Below are positions 46,246 to 56,981 of a stretch of 64,000 bases of DNA, piece by piece. Every line of letters begins with the position of its first letter. Positions within the stretch are counted from its first letter, which is position 1. Made by a program: the position numbers and the translations under genes. Under the pieces are notes generated by a model, which saw only the letters and a program-made list of their open reading frames with translations, did no database searches and was not told the origin of the DNA. The DNA comes from Flavobacterium gawalongense. Lineage in GTDB: Bacteria; Bacteroidota; Bacteroidia; Flavobacteriales; Flavobacteriaceae. The DNA lies in assembly GCF_007097265.1 (NCBI RefSeq), contig NZ_VJZP01000003.1:124001-188000 (forward strand). The letters run 5' to 3'.

Positions 46246-46806
46246 ATGAAAAAAAAAAAACGATGTGCTTGGTGCGAAAAAGATGATTTATATCGAAAAT
46301 ACCATGACGAAGAATGGGGAGTTCCCGTGTATGAAGATCAAAAATTGTTTGAATTTCTGGTTTTAGAAACTTTTCAGGCGGGTTTAAGCTGGTACACTAT
46401 CCTAAAGAAAAGAGAAAACTTCAAATTAGCTTTTGATAATTTCGATTATAAAAAAGTAGCATCCTATTCTGAAGATAAAATTCAGGAATTGCTACAAGAT
46501 GCAGGAATTATTCGGAATCAGTTAAAAATTCGCGCCGCTGTTTCAAATGCGGTTGCGTTTATGAAAGTGCAAGATGAATTTGGCAGTTTCAGCAAATACA
46601 TTTGGCAATTCACCGGAGGAAAACCAATTCAAAACAACCGACAGTCCCTAAAAGAAGTCCCTGCCACTACTCTCCTTTCTGACGCTATCAGTAAAGATTT
46701 GAAAAAACACGGGTTTAAATTTGTGGGATCTACTGTAGTTTATGCCCATATGCAAGCAACAGGAATGGTCGACGATCATCTGGAAGATTGCTGGAAGAGG
46801 AATTAG
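46246..46806 (+). CDS. tag: DNA-3-methyladenine glycosylase I
   Basis: A 186-residue base-excision repair enzyme removing 3-methyladenine. The zinc-site residues are visible: Cys near the N-terminus (RCAWCEKDD), His in YHDEEWG and the C-terminal HLEDCW. Core motifs FEFLVLETFQAGLSW and GFKFVGSTVVYAHMQATGMV are complete. Probably cotranscribed with the transporter gene. Confidence 0.96.
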   Translation: MKKKKRCAWCEKDDLYRKYHDEEWGVPVYEDQKLFEFLVLETFQAGLSWYTILKKRENFKLAFDNFDYKKVASYSEDKIQELLQDAGIIRNQLKIRAAVSNAVAFMKVQDEFGSFSKYIWQFTGGKPIQNNRQSLKEVPATTLLSDAISKDLKKHGFKFVGSTVVYAHMQATGMVDDHLEDCWKRN

Positions 46807-46810
46807 TATT

Positions 46811-46880
46811 CAGTTTGCAGTCGCAGTGTTCAGTTTTCAAGAATACCGCAAGTGACAACTGCAAACTGTGACTGAAAAAT
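46811..46880. repeat. CAGTGTTCAGT-type repeat forming a long hairpin
   Basis: CAGTTTGCAGT (46811-46821) is mirrored by ACTGCAAACTG (46858-46868), with CAGTGTTCAGTTTT and GTGACTGAAAA beside them. The same words occur at 47295-47332 and 59855-59892. It fills the gap between tag and the thiamine riboswitch and may act as a 3' hairpin for tag. Confidence 0.6.
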
Positions 46881-46917
46881 TTCAAACATTTAACATACAA
46901 CCTATTAAATAATAAAT

Positions 46918-46925
46918 TACATTTG
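46918..46925 (+). promoter_or_regulatory. -7 box of the thiamine operon
   Basis: TACATTTG fits TAnnTTTG and would start transcription near 46932, right at the first base of the riboswitch. Confidence 0.55.
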
Positions 46926-46930
46926 CTTCA

Positions 46931-47015
46931 CACTTTAGGGGTGTCTACAAAACGTAGGCTGAGATTTTACCCTCTGAACCTGACGCAGTTCATACTGCCG
47001 TAGGGAAAAGTAAGA
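46931..47015 (+). ncRNA. TPP riboswitch of the thi operon
   Basis: The THI-box is plain: GGGGTGTC, then GTAGGCTGAGATTTTACCC, CTGAACCTGA, a short P4/P5 arm (CAGTTCATACTG) and CGTAGGGAAAAGT. It binds thiamine pyrophosphate and turns down the thi genes. About 70 bases separate it from thiS; no strong terminator is seen there, so control of translation is likely. Confidence 0.95.
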
Positions 47016-47087
47016 TGACTTCCGTGCATATTTATTATGTCCTTGTAGCCATTCCTAAAGTATAACTGTATACTAAATTCAAAAGGA

Positions 47088-47294
47088 ATGGAGCTTAAAA
47101 TCAACAATCAAACGAAACAATTTGCAACTGACAGTCTAACTGTTCAGGCACTTCTTGACTTGGAAATTCCCATCAAACAAAATGGAATTGCCGTAGCCAT
47201 TAACAATTCCGTTATTCCAAAATCCAACTGGAATTCCCATCCTATAAAAGAAACCGACGACATTCTCATCATCTCTGCAACTCAAGGAGGTTGA
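47088..47294 (+). CDS. thiS: Sulfur carrier protein ThiS
   Basis: A 68-residue ubiquitin-like protein ending in the GG tail (SATQGG) that is adenylated by ThiF and made into a thiocarboxylate, the sulfur donor for thiazole. First gene after the TPP riboswitch. Confidence 0.95.
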   Translation: MELKINNQTKQFATDSLTVQALLDLEIPIKQNGIAVAINNSVIPKSNWNSHPIKETDDILIISATQGG

Positions 47295-47332
47295 TTAGTT
47301 TGCAGTGTTCAGTCTCAGTGTTCAGTTCCGAT
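47295..47332. repeat. CAGTGTTCAGT repeat
   Basis: TTTGCAGTGTTCAGTCTCAG followed by TGTTCAGT, in the thiS-thiC gap; same family as 46811-46880 and 59855-59892. Confidence 0.5.
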
Positions 47333-47347
47333 AGCTATCTGAAGTAG

Positions 47348-49261
<1,914 letters not shown>

Positions 49262-49282
49262 AAAGAGAGAAGAGTAAAAATT

Positions 49283-49882
49283 ATGATACTAATCTCAAAT
49301 CCAATTGCAATAACAAACGAAATCAACACTATCCATGCTCTTTTTGAGAACGGGATGGAGTTATTTCATATTCGAAAATCTGAATTTACTGAATTCGAAA
49401 TGGAAGTTTTTGTTTCTGCAATTGGACTAGAGTTTAGAAACCAACTTTCATTACACAGTCATCATCATTTAGCAAAAGAATTCGGAATACATCGCATTCA
49501 TTTTACAGAAAAAATGAGAACTGAAACATCAGAAGAAAGCCTGAAAAAATGGAAAGAAAAAGGATTTAAACTCTCTACTTCCATTCACTGTATGGCTGAT
49601 TTTGAAAAACTATCCGATGCATTTGATTATGCCTTTTTTGGGCCGGTTTTCGAAAGTATTTCTAAACCAAATTACGCTTCGAATCTTGATTTTAGAATGG
49701 AATTGAAACAAAGGAAGAACAACAAAACTGCATTGGTTGCATTAGGAGGAATTACATCCGAGAGAATCAAAGCTGCATTGGAATATGGCTTTGATGATGT
49801 GGCGCTTTTAGGTACCATTTGGAACAGCAGTAACACTATAGAAAATTATAAACTATGTCAGCAAATCGTCCATTTGTATTAA
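49283..49882 (+). CDS. ThiE/TenI-like protein
   Basis: A 199-residue TIM-barrel protein of the thiamine-phosphate-synthase superfamily (GPVFESISKP, ALGGITSERIKAALEYGF). It is shorter and more diverged than the canonical ThiE two genes on, and lacks that protein's GLGPFQFT signature; it may be a TenI-type thiazole tautomerase. Its 3' end overlaps thiD by 28 bases. Confidence 0.8.
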   Translation: MILISNPIAITNEINTIHALFENGMELFHIRKSEFTEFEMEVFVSAIGLEFRNQLSLHSHHHLAKEFGIHRIHFTEKMRTETSEESLKKWKEKGFKLSTSIHCMADFEKLSDAFDYAFFGPVFESISKPNYASNLDFRMELKQRKNNKTALVALGGITSERIKAALEYGFDDVALLGTIWNSSNTIENYKLCQQIVHLY

Positions 49883-50610
49883 CCATCGCCGGTTTCGATC
49901 CCACAGGAGGTGCGGGAGTTTTGGCAGATGCAAAAACATTCGAACAGCATCGTGTGTCTGGTTTTGCCATTAATACTGGCAACACCATTCAAACGGAAAA
50001 TGTATTCTACGAAATGCAATGGACAGACTTGACTTTTGTTTTGAAATCATTGGACAAATTGTTTCAAAACTATACCATCAAGGCAGTAAAAATTGGAATT
50101 GTTCCTTCATTGGATTATTTAAAAGAAATTGTTTTTACTGTAAAAAGACTTTCACCAAAAACAAAAATTGTTTGGGATACGGTTTTGAAATCCACTACCG
50201 AATTCAATTTTATGAACATCGAAAATCAAGCTATTTTGATTGAAATATTGGAAGAAATTGATTTGATAACACCCAATTACAATGAGATTTTACAATTCTC
50301 TTCAGTAGAAAAAAACCCAGATGTAATTGCTCAAGAATTATCAAAACATTGTTCTATTTTACTAAAAGGAGGTCATAATCCAGACAAAATAGGTGTTGAT
50401 TATTTATATCTGGGAAATAAGATTTTCAAGCTTACACCAAATAACACTTTGGTTTTCGAAAAGCATGGCTCCGGTTGCGTATTATCATCAGCCATTGCGG
50501 CAAATATAGCTTTGGAACAGGACCTGAAAACAGCTTGCAGTAATGCCAAAAAATATATAGAAACCTACTTACAATCTAACCAAACTAAATTAGGATATCA
50601 TCATGTATAA
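49855..50610 (+). CDS. thiD: Hydroxymethylpyrimidine/phosphomethylpyrimidine kinase
   Basis: A 251-residue ribokinase-fold enzyme that phosphorylates HMP and HMP-P. Family motifs: TIAGFDPTGGAGVLADAKTF at the N-terminus, KIGIVPS, and the anion hole GSGCVLSSAIAANIA. It overlaps its neighbours on both sides (28 and 8 bases), which suggests translational coupling. Confidence 0.94.
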   Translation: MSANRPFVLTIAGFDPTGGAGVLADAKTFEQHRVSGFAINTGNTIQTENVFYEMQWTDLTFVLKSLDKLFQNYTIKAVKIGIVPSLDYLKEIVFTVKRLSPKTKIVWDTVLKSTTEFNFMNIENQAILIEILEEIDLITPNYNEILQFSSVEKNPDVIAQELSKHCSILLKGGHNPDKIGVDYLYLGNKIFKLTPNNTLVFEKHGSGCVLSSAIAANIALEQDLKTACSNAKKYIETYLQSNQTKLGYHHV

Positions 50611-51235
50611 CAAGTTACAGTACATTTCACAGGGAAATACAGTCGAAGAACAATTATACAACATTCACAAAGCACTGGACAATGGTTGCGATTGGATCCA
50701 ATTGCGATTCAAAAACCAAAATGCGTTTGAAGTTTTCACTTTGGCGGAAGCCGTAAAAATGTTATGCAAAGAATATTTAGCCACTTTTATCATCAATGAC
50801 AACGTCTATTTAGCACAACAATTGGATGCTGATGGAGTCCATTTAGGTTTGAGTGACATGAACATTGAAGAAGCAAGACCCATTTTAGGAAAAACAAAAA
50901 TCATTGGAGGCACTGCAAATACTTTTGATGATGTACTTCAAAGAACAGAAGAAAATTGTGATTATATTGGTTTGGGTCCATTCCAATTTACAGCTACCAA
51001 ACAAAATTTAAGTCCGATTTTGGGACTTGAAGGGTATCTTTCGATTATCGAACAAATGAAAATAAAAAACATCAAAGTTCCCATTTATGCCATTGGTGGC
51101 ATCACACTGGAAAATGTCGAAAGCCTTATGGAAACCGGAATTCACGGTATAGCCGTTTCTGGTTTGATTACACAAAGCGAAAATCCATCTCAACTTATCA
51201 CTCAACTTAACGACAAATTATATGTTACCATTTAA
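50603..51235 (+). CDS. thiE: Thiamine-phosphate synthase
   Basis: A 210-residue enzyme joining HMP-PP and thiazole phosphate to thiamine phosphate. Diagnostic segments are [38 protein letters not shown] and [11 protein letters not shown]. It overlaps thiD by 8 bases and thiG by 14. Confidence 0.95.
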   Translation: MYNKLQYISQGNTVEEQLYNIHKALDNGCDWIQLRFKNQNAFEVFTLAEAVKMLCKEYLATFIINDNVYLAQQLDADGVHLGLSDMNIEEARPILGKTKIIGGTANTFDDVLQRTEENCDYIGLGPFQFTATKQNLSPILGLEGYLSIIEQMKIKNIKVPIYAIGGITLENVESLMETGIHGIAVSGLITQSENPSQLITQLNDKLYVTI

Positions 51236-51992
51236 AATAGGAGATAAAACCTTTGCCTCTCGCTTGTTTTTAGGCACAGGAAAATTCGGTTCCAATCAAC
51301 AAATGGAAGAAGCCATTTTAGCATCTGGGAGCGAGTTAGTAACCGTAGCGCTAAAACGTGTCGATTTGGAAACCGAAACGGATGCCATTTTATCACATCT
51401 TAAACATCCGCAAATTAATTTATTACCCAATACTTCTGGCGCAAGAAATGCCAAAGAAGCCATTTTTGCAGCACAATTGGCTCGGGAAGCATTAGAAACC
51501 AATTGGCTCAAACTCGAAATTCATCCTGATCCAAAATATTTAATGCCTGATGCAATAGAAACGCTGAAAGCAACGGAAGCATTAGCCAAATTAGGATTTA
51601 TCGTTTTGCCTTACATCCATGCAGATCCGGTTTTATGTAAACGTTTGGAAGATGCGGGAACTTCAGCAGTAATGCCTTTGGGCTCGCCCATTGGCAGCAA
51701 CAAAGGATTAAAAACTATCGATTTTTTAGAAATCATTATCGAACAAAGTAGAGTTCCTGTAATTATCGATGCAGGAATTGGCGCTCCATCTGATGCTGCA
51801 AAAGCGATGGAACTCGGCGCAGATGCGGTTTTAGTAAACACTGCCATTGCGGTTGCGGGAAATCCAAAATTGATGGCAGAGGCTTTTAGAGAAGCTGTCA
51901 TTGCAGGAAGAAAAGCATTTGAAGCACAATTGGCTCAAAAAGTAAATCGAGCAGTGGCTTCGAGTCCTTTGACAGCGTTTTTGTATGAGTAA
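51222..51992 (+). CDS. thiG: Thiazole synthase
   Basis: A 256-residue TIM-barrel enzyme that forms the thiazole ring from deoxyxylulose 5-phosphate, dehydroglycine and ThiS thiocarboxylate. Landmarks are [29 protein letters not shown] (with the Schiff-base Lys region), [12 protein letters not shown] and [20 protein letters not shown]. It overlaps thiE. Confidence 0.96.
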   Translation: MLPFKIGDKTFASRLFLGTGKFGSNQQMEEAILASGSELVTVALKRVDLETETDAILSHLKHPQINLLPNTSGARNAKEAIFAAQLAREALETNWLKLEIHPDPKYLMPDAIETLKATEALAKLGFIVLPYIHADPVLCKRLEDAGTSAVMPLGSPIGSNKGLKTIDFLEIIIEQSRVPVIIDAGIGAPSDAAKAMELGADAVLVNTAIAVAGNPKLMAEAFREAVIAGRKAFEAQLAQKVNRAVASSPLTAFLYE

Positions 51993-51993
51993 T

Positions 51994-52025
51994 CCTCTCC
52001 CCAACCCTCTCCAAAGGAGAGGGAG
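51994..52025 (+). repeat. CCCTCTCC palindromic repeat
   Basis: CCTCTCCCCAACCCTCTCCA then AAGGAGAGGGAG; the arms CCCTCTCC/GGAGAGGG form a tight hairpin. It lies between thiG and thiH, opposite in direction to 47390-47422. Confidence 0.7.
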
Positions 52026-52074
52026 CCGAAACCGAATAATAAAAATGACGATTACTAAACAACCAACTTAAACG

Positions 52075-53196
52075 ATGAAAACATTTAAATCGGTTTTTGA
52101 CAACTACGATTGGGACACTATTAAATCCAAAATATACAGCACCACTGCGCTGGAAGTCGAACAGGCTTTGGCCAAAAGCAAACGCAATCTCGATGATTTT
52201 TTGGCACTAATTTCACCTGCTGCCCAACCCTATTTAGAGCAAATGGCGCAACAGGCCCATGAATTAACCAAAAAAAGATTTGGCAAAACGATTCAAATGT
52301 ATGCTCCTTTGTATTTAAGCAACGAATGCCAAAACATTTGCACCTATTGCGGTTTTAGTTTGGATAACAAAATCAAACGAAAAACACTTACCGAAAGTGA
52401 AATTACATTGGAAATTGAGGTCTTAAAAAAAGCGGGGTTTGATCATGTTTTGTTGGTGACCGGCGAAGCAAATCATACCGTAAACATTCATTATTTTCTG
52501 AAGACAATTGCTCAAATAAAAAATGACTTTTCCACCATTTCAGCTGAAGTGCAACCACTTTCAACGGAAGAATACGAACAATTGCATAACGCTGGAATCT
52601 ATTCCATTTTAGTATATCAGGAAACCTATCATCGTGATGTTTATAAACAATACCATACCAAAGGAAAAAAATCGAATTTCGACTTTCGTTTAGAAACACC
52701 GGACCGAGTAGGAACTGCAGGTATTCATAAAATTGGATTGGGTGTTTTATTAGGATTGGAAGATTGGCGTACGGACAGTTTTTTCAATGCCTTACATTTA
52801 GATTATTTACAAAAAACCTATTGGCAAACTAAATATGCAGTTTCTTTCCCTAGGTTACGACCGGCAGAAGGAGTTATTGAGCCCAACTTTATCATGGATG
52901 ATACCGATTTGACGCAACTCATTTGTGCCTACCGTTTGTGGAATGAGGATTTAGAAATCTCCATGTCAACCCGTGAAAATGAAAAATTCCGTGATAATAT
53001 TATTCCAATTGGTATTACCAGTATGAGTGCCGGTTCTAAAACCAATCCTGGCGGTTATGTCGTTGATCCACAATCATTGGAGCAATTTGAAATCAGTGAC
53101 GAACGATCGGCTTCGGAGATTGCGAAAGTCATTTCCAGTAGAGGATACGAACCCGTTTGGAAGGATTGGGATAGAAGTTATACAAATATAGATTAA
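52075..53196 (+). CDS. thiH: 2-iminoacetate synthase (tyrosine lyase) ThiH
   Basis: A 373-residue radical SAM enzyme splitting tyrosine to dehydroglycine. The cluster motif CQNICTYCGF is intact. It replaces the oxygen-dependent ThiO, which is absent from the operon. It follows thiG after an 82-base gap that contains the palindromic repeat. Confidence 0.96.
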   Translation: MKTFKSVFDNYDWDTIKSKIYSTTALEVEQALAKSKRNLDDFLALISPAAQPYLEQMAQQAHELTKKRFGKTIQMYAPLYLSNECQNICTYCGFSLDNKIKRKTLTESEITLEIEVLKKAGFDHVLLVTGEANHTVNIHYFLKTIAQIKNDFSTISAEVQPLSTEEYEQLHNAGIYSILVYQETYHRDVYKQYHTKGKKSNFDFRLETPDRVGTAGIHKIGLGVLLGLEDWRTDSFFNALHLDYLQKTYWQTKYAVSFPRLRPAEGVIEPNFIMDDTDLTQLICAYRLWNEDLEISMSTRENEKFRDNIIPIGITSMSAGSKTNPGGYVVDPQSLEQFEISDERSASEIAKVISSRGYEPVWKDWDRSYTNID

Positions 53197-53214
53197 CATT
53201 TTAGATTGCAGAAT

Positions 53215-53925
53215 ATGAGTATTATTCAAGATTTTTTACGGTATAACCGACAAATGATGTTACCGGAAATAGGTGATTCAGGACAAGAAAAACTCAAGAA
53301 AGCTACCGTTTTAGTGATTGGTGCTGGAGGATTGGGTTGTCCCATTTTGCAATATATAGCAACGGCTGGAATTGGAACTATTGGAATTGTAGATTTTGAT
53401 AAAATAGAATTACACAACCTTCACCGCCAAATTTTATATACGGAGAAACATGTTGGTAAATCAAAAGCAATTACGGCAAAATCGGTTTTGGAAACTTTAA
53501 ATCCACTGATTGATATTATCGCTTTTGAAGAAAAATTAACTATTGAAAATGCCGCACAAATCATCATGAATTTTGATGTAATTGTTGACGGTTGCGATAA
53601 TTTTGCTACCCGCTATTTAGTAAATGATACTTGTGTGGCCTTAGGAAAATCATTGATTTACGGCAGCATTTTGAAATTTGAAGGACAAATGGCAGTTTTC
53701 AATAACAATGGAAATAAAAATCTTCGTGACTTGTTCCCAGAACCGCCGAATCCAAAAGATGTTCCCAATTGTAATTTGAATGGCGTATTGGGTACGCTTC
53801 CCGGAATTATCGGCACGATGATGGCACATGAAACTTTGAAACTAATTATGGATTTACCTACTTTAGAAAATGAATTGGTACTATTTAATAGCTTAGATTG
53901 GAGTTTTAACAAACTTAGATTTTAA
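53215..53925 (+). CDS. thiF: ThiF/MoeB-type adenylyltransferase
   Basis: A 236-residue E1-like enzyme expected to adenylate the ThiS C-terminus. It shows GAGGLGCPILQYIATAGIG (nucleotide site), DLHNLHRQ-like ELHNLHRQILY and VDGCDNFATRYLVND. The ATG at 53215 is preferred over a TTG at 53206. CxxC zinc pairs seen in many relatives are missing; one Cys in PNCNLNGVLG remains. It overlaps the convergent MOSC gene by 4 bases. Confidence 0.9.
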   Translation: MSIIQDFLRYNRQMMLPEIGDSGQEKLKKATVLVIGAGGLGCPILQYIATAGIGTIGIVDFDKIELHNLHRQILYTEKHVGKSKAITAKSVLETLNPLIDIIAFEEKLTIENAAQIIMNFDVIVDGCDNFATRYLVNDTCVALGKSLIYGSILKFEGQMAVFNNNGNKNLRDLFPEPPNPKDVPNCNLNGVLGTLPGIIGTMMAHETLKLIMDLPTLENELVLFNSLDWSFNKLRF

Positions 53926-54716
53926 AAACTTAAAACATCCCCAACATTAACAACACCTTTTTCGACACACACTAAATTGGTTCCAAAAAGAACATTCTTA
54001 TCCACTTTTCGGTAAGTACTTAATGTCTTTAACGGTTCTTTTAGCACAATACTTTTCATTGGATCATTATTGACCATTATACATCTGGCACAAGGTTTTA
54101 CATTTTTGAACGTAACATCCCCTAATTTGATAATCCCAAAGTGATCCTCTTCATGGGCACGCTTGCTGCTAATAACAATATTGGGTCTAAATCTTGCAAC
54201 GGTAATCTTTTCTTCTAATTTTTCATTTAAGTGGTCTAAACTTTCGCTACCTACTAATAAATACGGATAACCATCGGCTAAGCTAACATTTAAAGTGACA
54301 TTCAATGCCTTGCTCTTATGTTTTCTATCTCCAATTTCAATAATTTTTACCAATTTACAGGCAAAACCGAGGCATTCACTAAACCAATCTGAAGTAGTTT
54401 TATTAACCTCGAAAACTTCGCTTTGATCATCCCAAACAGACACTAAAATTGGATTATTTATGCTTTCATTAATCAAAAAAGTATGTTTTTTATCTTGGTA
54501 GGTTATCTCAATTTTGTCTTCTAAAATTTGAGGCTGAAACTGACTTAGAATAGGATGCTTTCTTTGGCTTATAAATTGATTGTTTTCATCAATTAGCATC
54601 CATCGTCTGTCATTTTCAAAACCCATTTCTTCAGCCCTGGCACTTTGACAACTGATTCCTCCTAAACTTTTGATGGGATAGATGTAGATTTCGCTAATAA
54701 AAGGAGTATTGTCCAT
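53922..54716 (-). CDS. MOSC-domain protein
   Basis: A 264-residue protein with an N-terminal beta-barrel domain (YIYPIKSLGGISCQSARAEE) and a MOSC domain with the likely molybdenum-ligand Cys in KPCARCIMVNNDP. It resembles mARC/YcbX-type proteins that reduce N-hydroxylated compounds, but no ferredoxin domain is fused. Partner reductase not seen nearby. Confidence 0.88.
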   Translation of the reverse strand: MDNTPFISEIYIYPIKSLGGISCQSARAEEMGFENDRRWMLIDENNQFISQRKHPILSQFQPQILEDKIEITYQDKKHTFLINESINNPILVSVWDDQSEVFEVNKTTSDWFSECLGFACKLVKIIEIGDRKHKSKALNVTLNVSLADGYPYLLVGSESLDHLNEKLEEKITVARFRPNIVISSKRAHEEDHFGIIKLGDVTFKNVKPCARCIMVNNDPMKSIVLKEPLKTLSTYRKVDKNVLFGTNLVCVEKGVVNVGDVLSF

Positions 54717-54788
54717 TACATTTTAAAATTTAATTGGCTATAAAAATACTTGTTTTTCAAATTCAAGAATCAAAAAAGATAGCGGAAC

Positions 54789-55433
54789 TTACTTTTTAGA
54801 AACATTCAAAATACTCATGAATTCTTCTCTGTCAATTTCCCTGCAGCCCAAACTTTCGAGATGAGGATTATAAACCTGACAATCTAACAATTTATAATTG
54901 GCTGCCTTTAATTGGTTTACCAAAGCAATAAAAGCCACTTTTGAAGCATTTGAAACTGTAGAAAACATACTTTCTCCACAGAAAACATGCTCTAAATCGA
55001 CACCATACAAACCGCCTACCAACTCATCACCTTGCCAAACTTCTACTGATTTGGCAATTCCTAATTCGTGCAATTTACAATAAGCTTCAATCATATCATT
55101 GGTAATCCAAGTCCCGTTTTGTCCATCGCGCTTTATGTTTTGACAATTCGAAATTACGGCTCTGAAATTCAGATTAAAGGTAACTTTGAAAATATTTCTA
55201 TTAAGAATGTTACGCATACTTTTGGAAACAATCAACTCATCCAGAAACAACACCATTCTGGGATTAGGTGACCACCACATTATGGGCTCCCCTTCTTCAA
55301 ACCATGGAAAAATTCCACTTTTGTAAGCAAGTTGCAAACGCTCTGGCGATAAGTCCCCTCCAACAGCGAGAATCCCATCGGCATTCGCTTCGGAAACAGG
55401 CGGAAAAATTAAAGGAGCTGATAAATAATACAT
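54789..55433 (-). CDS. aat: Leucyl/phenylalanyl-tRNA--protein transferase
   Basis: A 214-residue enzyme that adds Leu or Phe to N-terminal Arg/Lys as an N-degron. Landmarks: GLLAVGGDLSPERL-like ILAVGGDLSPERL, GIFPWFEEGEPIMWWSPNPR and GLYGVDLEHVFCGESMFS. Single gene between the MOSC and DUF3127 genes. Confidence 0.96.
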   Translation of the reverse strand: MYYLSAPLIFPPVSEANADGILAVGGDLSPERLQLAYKSGIFPWFEEGEPIMWWSPNPRMVLFLDELIVSKSMRNILNRNIFKVTFNLNFRAVISNCQNIKRDGQNGTWITNDMIEAYCKLHELGIAKSVEVWQGDELVGGLYGVDLEHVFCGESMFSTVSNASKVAFIALVNQLKAANYKLLDCQVYNPHLESLGCREIDREEFMSILNVSKK

Positions 55434-55448
55434 TCTTTATTAAAAAAT

Positions 55449-55483
55449 AAACCCGACAGTTATTTGGAATACCTGTCGGGTTT
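55449..55483 (-). terminator. Terminator of the DUF3127 gene
   Basis: An 11-bp stem (AAACCCGACAG/CTGTCGGGTTT, 55449-55459 and 55473-55483) followed on the minus strand by a T-rich stretch, 31 bases after the stop at 55514. Confidence 0.85.
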
Positions 55484-55513
55484 GAATCACTATATCAATA
55501 GAAAATCAAATGA

Positions 55514-55891
55514 TTAAAATGGTAAATCGTCTGCTTCTTCTTCGTTTAAATTTGTAGCTGGAGCAAATGCTTCAGCAGCTGGCATTGGAGGCGTTTGTGC
55601 ATTAGGTGCATCAGCAGCTAATCTTTCCACTCTCCATCCTTGGATAGCATTGAAATATTTAGTCACCCCTTGTGGATCAACCCATTCGCGTCCTCTTAAA
55701 TTAATAGAAACTTTTACCGCTTCACCCACTTTAAAACTATTCAACAAATCACATTTATCTTGTACAAATTCCACTAAAATATGTTGTGGATATTGTTCCT
55801 CTGTTGTTACTACAAGCTCTCTTTTTAAGAAACTACCGCTTCCTACATTTTTAGCATCCCCAAGCATTTTAATTTTTCCTGTAACTTCCAT
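55514..55891 (-). CDS. DUF3127 protein with SSB-like tail
   Basis: A 125-residue protein of the Bacteroidota DUF3127 family: an OB-fold-like beta domain (about 1-90, VTGKIKMLG, KRELVVTTEEQYPQHI), an Ala/Pro linker and an acidic end EEEADDLPF that copies the DDIPF-type tip by which SSB recruits repair proteins. It is likely a single-strand DNA-binding relative; that is inferred from the layout. Confidence 0.85.
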   Translation of the reverse strand: MEVTGKIKMLGDAKNVGSGSFLKRELVVTTEEQYPQHILVEFVQDKCDLLNSFKVGEAVKVSINLRGREWVDPQGVTKYFNAIQGWRVERLAADAPNAQTPPMPAAEAFAPATNLNEEEADDLPF

Positions 55892-55918
55892 CTTCGTTAT
55901 TTTTTATTGTTATTTAAG

Positions 55919-56794
55919 TTATTTTTTTGCTAAAAGCACTTTCCAAGCAGATAAAACATCATTGTCATCCAAATATTTTTTAGCCTCTAAGTGCACTTTT
56001 TCCTGATCATCAGAACTTAAAACGCCTTTTACAGCAAAATTCTGTTTTACAAATATACTAACTTCTTCCATTGTAGGCAAGGCTTCAATATTACCTAACA
56101 TACCTAAATCATTTCCATCAAAAACAGGGCTTTCTTTTATAAAACTTGGAACAGCATCTACTCCAATTCCTAATGTTGATAGTGGTTTTGGCACTTCAAA
56201 AAGTCCTTGGTTTGATCTGGAATACCAGTTACCGCCTAATCTTGAAACTAAATCTATTTTATACTGATCAATTGCTCCGTTTTCGTCTAAAACTGCTTCA
56301 GCAATATGAATTCTCAACACTTCACAAAGTATTAAATTTCCCGCTCCTCCTTCACTTCCCAAAGGAATAATCTGAGTGACTTTGCATTCAAATTGAACTG
56401 GCGATTCTTTCACTCTGAAGGGTTTTACAATATCAGAAGGAATCGGCGTCAAACCCGATTTTATAAACTCATTTACCCCATCTGCATACTCCGTACTTGC
56501 TAGAGAAGTTTGTTGCACCATATCATAATTCACCACATTAATTACCACTTCACGAGTTGCTTCGGCATTGATTAAAGTGTGTTTAATCGAATTATCACGA
56601 ACCCGTCTTGCCGGTGAAAAAATAAGAATTGGAGGATTGGCACTGAACACATTAAAGAAACTGAAAGGCGATAAATTAGGAATTCCATTAGTTCCAATAG
56701 TACTTGCAAAAGCTATAGGCCTTGGCCCAACAGAGCTTTGCAAATAGCCTTGCAACTTTACTGTTTCAATACTTTTAGGATCAATACTAATCAT
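55919..56794 (-). CDS. Flavin reductase-like (FMN-binding split-barrel) protein
   Basis: A 291-residue protein. Residues 1-210 form the flavin-reductase-like domain (SSVGPRPIAFASTIGTNGIP, NLSPFSFFNVFSANPPILIF). The remaining 80 residues are a helical extension unusual for small flavin reductases but common in this subfamily. Substrate is unknown. It lies 27 bases before DUF3127 and may share its transcript. Confidence 0.87.
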   Translation of the reverse strand: MISIDPKSIETVKLQGYLQSSVGPRPIAFASTIGTNGIPNLSPFSFFNVFSANPPILIFSPARRVRDNSIKHTLINAEATREVVINVVNYDMVQQTSLASTEYADGVNEFIKSGLTPIPSDIVKPFRVKESPVQFECKVTQIIPLGSEGGAGNLILCEVLRIHIAEAVLDENGAIDQYKIDLVSRLGGNWYSRSNQGLFEVPKPLSTLGIGVDAVPSFIKESPVFDGNDLGMLGNIEALPTMEEVSIFVKQNFAVKGVLSSDDQEKVHLEAKKYLDDNDVLSAWKVLLAKK

Positions 56795-56981
56795 GCTTTT
56801 CTTCTTTGTACATAAATACGTTTCTTAACTCACAAAAGTAAGTAAATGGTTTAAATTTAAAAAGGACGATCAAAGATTTAAGAACAAATAAATTGAATAG
56901 TTTTTACTAAAACAATTCTTTGCATAAAACTAAAATAATAATGCTGATATTTCGTTATATTTATACCTCAAATTTTAATTT

